Origin: Globisporangium splendens
Lineage: Eukaryota; Oomycota; Peronosporomycetes; Pythiales; Pythiaceae
DNA length: 64,000 nt
Direction: 5' to 3'
NCBI GenBank assembly: GCA_006386115.1
Contig: VFIW01000006.1
Span: 1,012,706 to 1,076,705 of the forward strand
This document shows positions 61,078 to 64,000 of the stretch, in pieces. The notes beneath the pieces are model-generated. The model ran no database searches and was not told the origin of the DNA. It saw nothing but the letters and a program-made list of their open reading frames with translations. The position numbers and the translations under genes are program-made. Position 1 is the first letter of the stretch. Each line of letters opens with the position of its first letter.

Positions 61078-64000
61078 TTACACGGTGTATGCTGTGCTCG
61101 ACCGCTCTTTCGCGCGCGCTTTCAACAATATTCGATGCAGCGCCAAGAGATTGTTTCTCCCCATGCGGCGGTCTGTAGCCGGTAGCTGCTCGTAGTTGGC
61201 CTTATCCATAAAGCGTAACAATTTCTCGACGGTGCCACATGCGTCACTGATGCTCGCGATGTCCGGGATCGCATCGACGAGCACACCTCCTTGGAGGCGA
61301 TGGGAATCGCGGATCAGTCCCTGCGCGGACAGGCTCTCCATCACGATCTCGTCGTCGTTCACGTCATCGGATCCTGCCGTCTCGGGCTCATCCAGACTGA
61401 TGAGCTCTGCCGCGACTTGTTCTGTGTCGCCTAGGTTGTCGAGTCCGAGCATCGCTGCAAGATCCTTCTTTGTCGAAAGCATCGTCAAGAGCTCCAAAAG
61501 TTCGCCGTAGATCGTAGTATCCAATGACTGCGTGAGGTCATCACTGAGTTCTGGCAGCAAATGCGTTGGAAGGTAATTTGATTTGGCCCATGCCTGCCGG
61601 ATTGCGGTTGCCGACGTTGAGTTCCATGCTCCGTGAAGCCACAGCAACGCGTTTCGAGCATGCGTGAATGTATGGACATCAAAAAGTGGCATCGGTGGTG
61701 TTGTCGCAGGTGTCGTAGCCGTTGTCTCTTTGTCGCCATGCTGTTGGTGCTGTTGGGATTCCCATGCTGCGTATTCACTGACAATAGCGTGCAGCATCTC
61801 GCGGCGAAACGCATACTTGAATGAACGAATTATTCCGAGCTGGAGAGGCTGCAAGCTACTTACCGAATTGGGCGGCAGCACGATCAGTACCAGCGAGTCC
61901 ACTTTGAAGCCCGTGTCGTAGGATCCGTTTGGGTCGAGAATCGTCGCAGCAGCCATGTGAGACGGACAATTGTCAAGGAGAACGTACCAGATCTGTTTCC
62001 GGGATCTGGCTTCGTGGTTCATAAGGTTCACGAAGTGCATGACCGTCGACGAATCCTGGCACGCCTTGCGCTGCGCGTGATAGTGGACGCCGAGAGCCAA
62101 CAACGGATCGATGTCCTTCAAGGACGATGGCTCATTGTTGCCACCGACGACCTGGAGAGTGAGCTTCTCGCCCGCCGCACTGGTGCAAAACGTGACGATC
62201 ATCTTTTCGTGGCTGCGTGGGTCGAGGTTGATAGTCGCATCCACCCGCGAGGACGTCGTTCGATGACGAATCACGGCTTCGTCCATGTTCCATATGCAAT
62301 GCAGCGGCGCGTGGAGCAACGTCAGCTGGTTTCGTATCCTTTCCATGCGCTTCTCGACGTACGACGGATCGGTCGAGATGCTGTGGTGTTCGCTTTTCGA
62401 GAGCGAACGAACGTTGCGCCGCTGCGTGTACCGATGCAGCCACCCATTCGATGCTTTGAAATCCGTGAGCGACACGACGACTTCATCTGGCAAGTCCGAG
62501 CTGAACTCGGCGAGAATCTTGTTGCGGAACTCCATGGCTTTCGACTGCAGGAGATCGCCCGTGACTTTCAGCGTTGGTGCTTCAAACTCGACTTGCACTT
62601 GCCACTTGTACAGCATGTCCTCGATGATCGACAGCTTGTGCTGGTATTGCAGCACCTTGCGGTGGTTCGTAGTCTCCGAGTGCGCCTGCGCCGAGATCGC
62701 TTCTTTTTCCTTGACCATCTTGGTCACAGCCGTGCGCGACACGCCGAATTTCTCCGCTGCTGCGCCTTGTGAGCCGCCTTGTTCCACAAACGCCAGAATC
62801 TCCAACTTCTCGACGTTTGTCTTGCGGACGCGTCTGCCTTTCCGATTTGCTGCTGTCGTCGCTGCTGTAGCACTGGCATTAGTAGGTAACAGCTCCACGC
62901 CATTGTCCTTCACGGGTACGACCGAATGGCTCATAACTATCGGGGTGTCTCCATCGACGGAGACGGAATTGGTTGTCATAACGCTCGCCGACGCCATCTT
63001 TGCATCTCCAGAAGCTGGAAAGAGCCCTTGTTGGATACCAAGAGAATCTGAAGCAGGAGGTACACTCTCCGTCACGTTTTCTGCTGGCGCCGTCGTCAAA
63101 GTCGTTGTCGTAGTCGTACTACTAGCGACAGTTGTAACCGCTTCGCCCGCCACGTCGCTCGCACTACGCGTGGCTTTGGTCCAGATCGCTTCTCGCTCTT
63201 TCACCATTTTGGTCACGGCCGTCCGTGAGATACCAAACTTTTCCGCGGCGGCAACGTGTGTACCGCCCTGCTCGACAAAGTGCAGGATCGCGAGTTTCTC
63301 TTCTTTGGACTTGCGCACGCGCTTGGCTTTGCTGCTGCTTCCCGATGAATCCGTTGAATTACTTGAATGGGTCATTAGTTCTGCACTCGCCGCCTTCACT
63401 GGCGTCAACAGGTTCGCGTCTGCTGCAGCAGTAGTACTCGCGTCGCTCGACGTGTGTGAGTCTTGGTCGTTGATGTCTGCAGTTGCTTTGCGCTTCTTAC
63501 CTACTTGAGGCTCAGTACTTTCCGACGATGATGCACGAATTGCAGCATGCTTGTCGTCGTCCTCAGTGGTCTCTGAATCCGATGCAACAGCAGCAGCTAC
63601 TGCCGTAGCAGCAGTTGCTGTGGTAGATACCTCCACAGCGTGCTTCAGGATCCTGGAGACTTCAGCGCGTTGCAGCCCGAATCTCGCGGCCGCAGCCGTC
63701 ACAGAGCCCCCGTTCTGCATAAACTCCATGACCGCACTGCTCCGCACCTTGTCACCACGCGCTTGGTCTCGTTCCTCTGCTGCAGTCGTGGCATCGTCGA
63801 CTGACACCATGACGGACTCATTTTGACTCTCGATGCTGTTTCGCGCCACTGACACCATGACAACAGCATCAGCGCCGCCAGCGATCTCTCCATCCACGTC
63901 AATAGAAGTGCTCGTATGATCCTGAGCGCCTGCATTGTCGTCATTCGGCGCCACACCGTCATTGTCACCCTCCGCTAGGGCGACAGCGCTTCTGCGCGTG
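61078..64000 (-). CDS. domesticated pogo/CENP-B-like DDE protein with three helix-turn-helix repeats (at least 973 aa, 5' end beyond window)
   Basis: The minus-strand frame is open from the right edge to the stop at 61078; its start is outside the window. Numbering from the codon at 63954, three Psq-type helix-turn-helix repeats lie at about 74-105, 223-253 and 386-416; the last two are alike (A-A-A-E-K-F-G-[IV]-S-R-T-A-V-T-K-M-V-K-E). A Tc5/CENP-B-type DNA-binding segment follows (G-W-L-H-R-Y). A DDE nuclease domain then has W-N-M-D-E (Asp 558) and Y-V-L-L-D-N-C-P-S-H (Asp 661). The third site reads Q-P-L-Q-L-G-I-I-R-S-F-K, so the usual Asp of Q-P-L-D is Gln 705. An Asp/Glu-rich tail of about 150 residues follows. 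The intact long frame with a lost catalytic residue points to a host DNA-binding protein. Confidence 0.88.
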   Translation of the reverse strand, partial: TRRSAVALAEGDNDGVAPNDDNAGAQDHTSTSIDVDGEIAGGADAVVMVSVARNSIESQNESVMVSVDDATTAAEERDQARGDKVRSSAVMEFMQNGGSVTAAAARFGLQRAEVSRILKHAVEVSTTATAATAVAAAVASDSETTEDDDKHAAIRASSSESTEPQVGKKRKATADINDQDSHTSSDASTTAAADANLLTPVKAASAELMTHSSNSTDSSGSSSKAKRVRKSKEEKLAILHFVEQGGTHVAAAEKFGISRTAVTKMVKEREAIWTKATRSASDVAGEAVTTVASSTTTTTTLTTAPAENVTESVPPASDSLGIQQGLFPASGDAKMASASVMTTNSVSVDGDTPIVMSHSVVPVKDNGVELLPTNASATAATTAANRKGRRVRKTNVEKLEILAFVEQGGSQGAAAEKFGVSRTAVTKMVKEKEAISAQAHSETTNHRKVLQYQHKLSIIEDMLYKWQVQVEFEAPTLKVTGDLLQSKAMEFRNKILAEFSSDLPDEVVVSLTDFKASNGWLHRYTQRRNVRSLSKSEHHSISTDPSYVEKRMERIRNQLTLLHAPLHCIWNMDEAVIRHRTTSSRVDATINLDPRSHEKMIVTFCTSAAGEKLTLQVVGGNNEPSSLKDIDPLLALGVHYHAQRKACQDSSTVMHFVNLMNHEARSRKQIWYVLLDNCPSHMAAATILDPNGSYDTGFKVDSLVLIVLPPNSVSSLQPLQLGIIRSFKYAFRREMLHAIVSEYAAWESQQHQQHGDKETTATTPATTPPMPLFDVHTFTHARNALLWLHGAWNSTSATAIRQAWAKSNYLPTHLLPELSDDLTQSLDTTIYGELLELLTMLSTKKDLAAMLGLDNLGDTEQVAAELISLDEPETAGSDDVNDDEIVMESLSAQGLIRDSHRLQGGVLVDAIPDIASISDACGTVEKLLRFMDKANYEQLPATDRRMGRNNLLALHRILLKARAKERSSTAYTV

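Noticed and set aside
62285..63508. 407-codon plus-strand frame over the DDE gene
   Set aside because: Antisense of the Ser/Thr/Ala-rich region and the helix-turn-helix repeats; no independent support.
1..64000. CRISPR arrays, operons, prophage, rRNA or intact transposons with inverted repeats
   Set aside because: Looked for and not seen; the sequence is eukaryotic nuclear in character.

Overview
The window looks like nuclear DNA of an oomycete (Stramenopiles). The evidence is: GC-rich coding regions with few short GT-AG introns (mostly 80-110 bases), compact alternating-strand gene order, gene families typical of oomycetes (BT1-type folate-biopterin transporter, FYVE-containing AGC kinase, large ABCC transporter), and copies of the 16-base oomycete core promoter (consensus GCTCATTYYNCAWTTT, Inr plus FPR) 40-95 bases upstream of several start codons. 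I cannot assign a genus.

Layout. (1) 1-8329: a 4,069-base tandem duplication carrying PiT-family phosphate transporters; the end of one copy and two complete copies are present. (2) 9.6-24.4 kb: single-copy genes for an Arb2-FYVE-AGC kinase fusion, a PH/sphingosine kinase-like lipid kinase, a DHHC palmitoyltransferase, a BT1-family transporter, a 94-residue membrane protein and a nine-exon ankyrin-repeat protein. (3) 24.6-31.3 kb: a 1,540-residue ABCC transporter and, divergently, an EF-hand protein. (4) 33-56 kb: an accessory-looking, gene-poor block containing eleven paralogous C2H2 zinc-finger loci in different states: eight four-finger genes (one of them with a one-base frame break), two three-finger genes and one clear pseudogene. 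The spacers hold duplicated promoter regions and possible gene relics. (5) 57.5-64 kb: a long coiled-coil/LRR protein and a domesticated pogo/CENP-B-like DDE protein that runs off the right edge.

The most interesting content is the zinc-finger cluster. Its proteins keep nearly identical DNA-contact residues in all four fingers. Outside the fingers they share two short linear motifs, an S-P-T-A-x-D-[QDE]-[WYF] box and a C-terminal P-W-x-x-[DE]-x-L-[DE]-A-L-[AS] acidic-hydrophobic helix. This suggests a family of regulators that compete for, or partition, one DNA site. DNA patches identical between paralogs show ongoing gene conversion.

Sequence quality: four reading-frame breaks in two otherwise intact genes, and a probable fifth in a zinc-finger gene, each disappear if one base is restored in a short homopolymer run. 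I treat these as probable consensus errors rather than biology.
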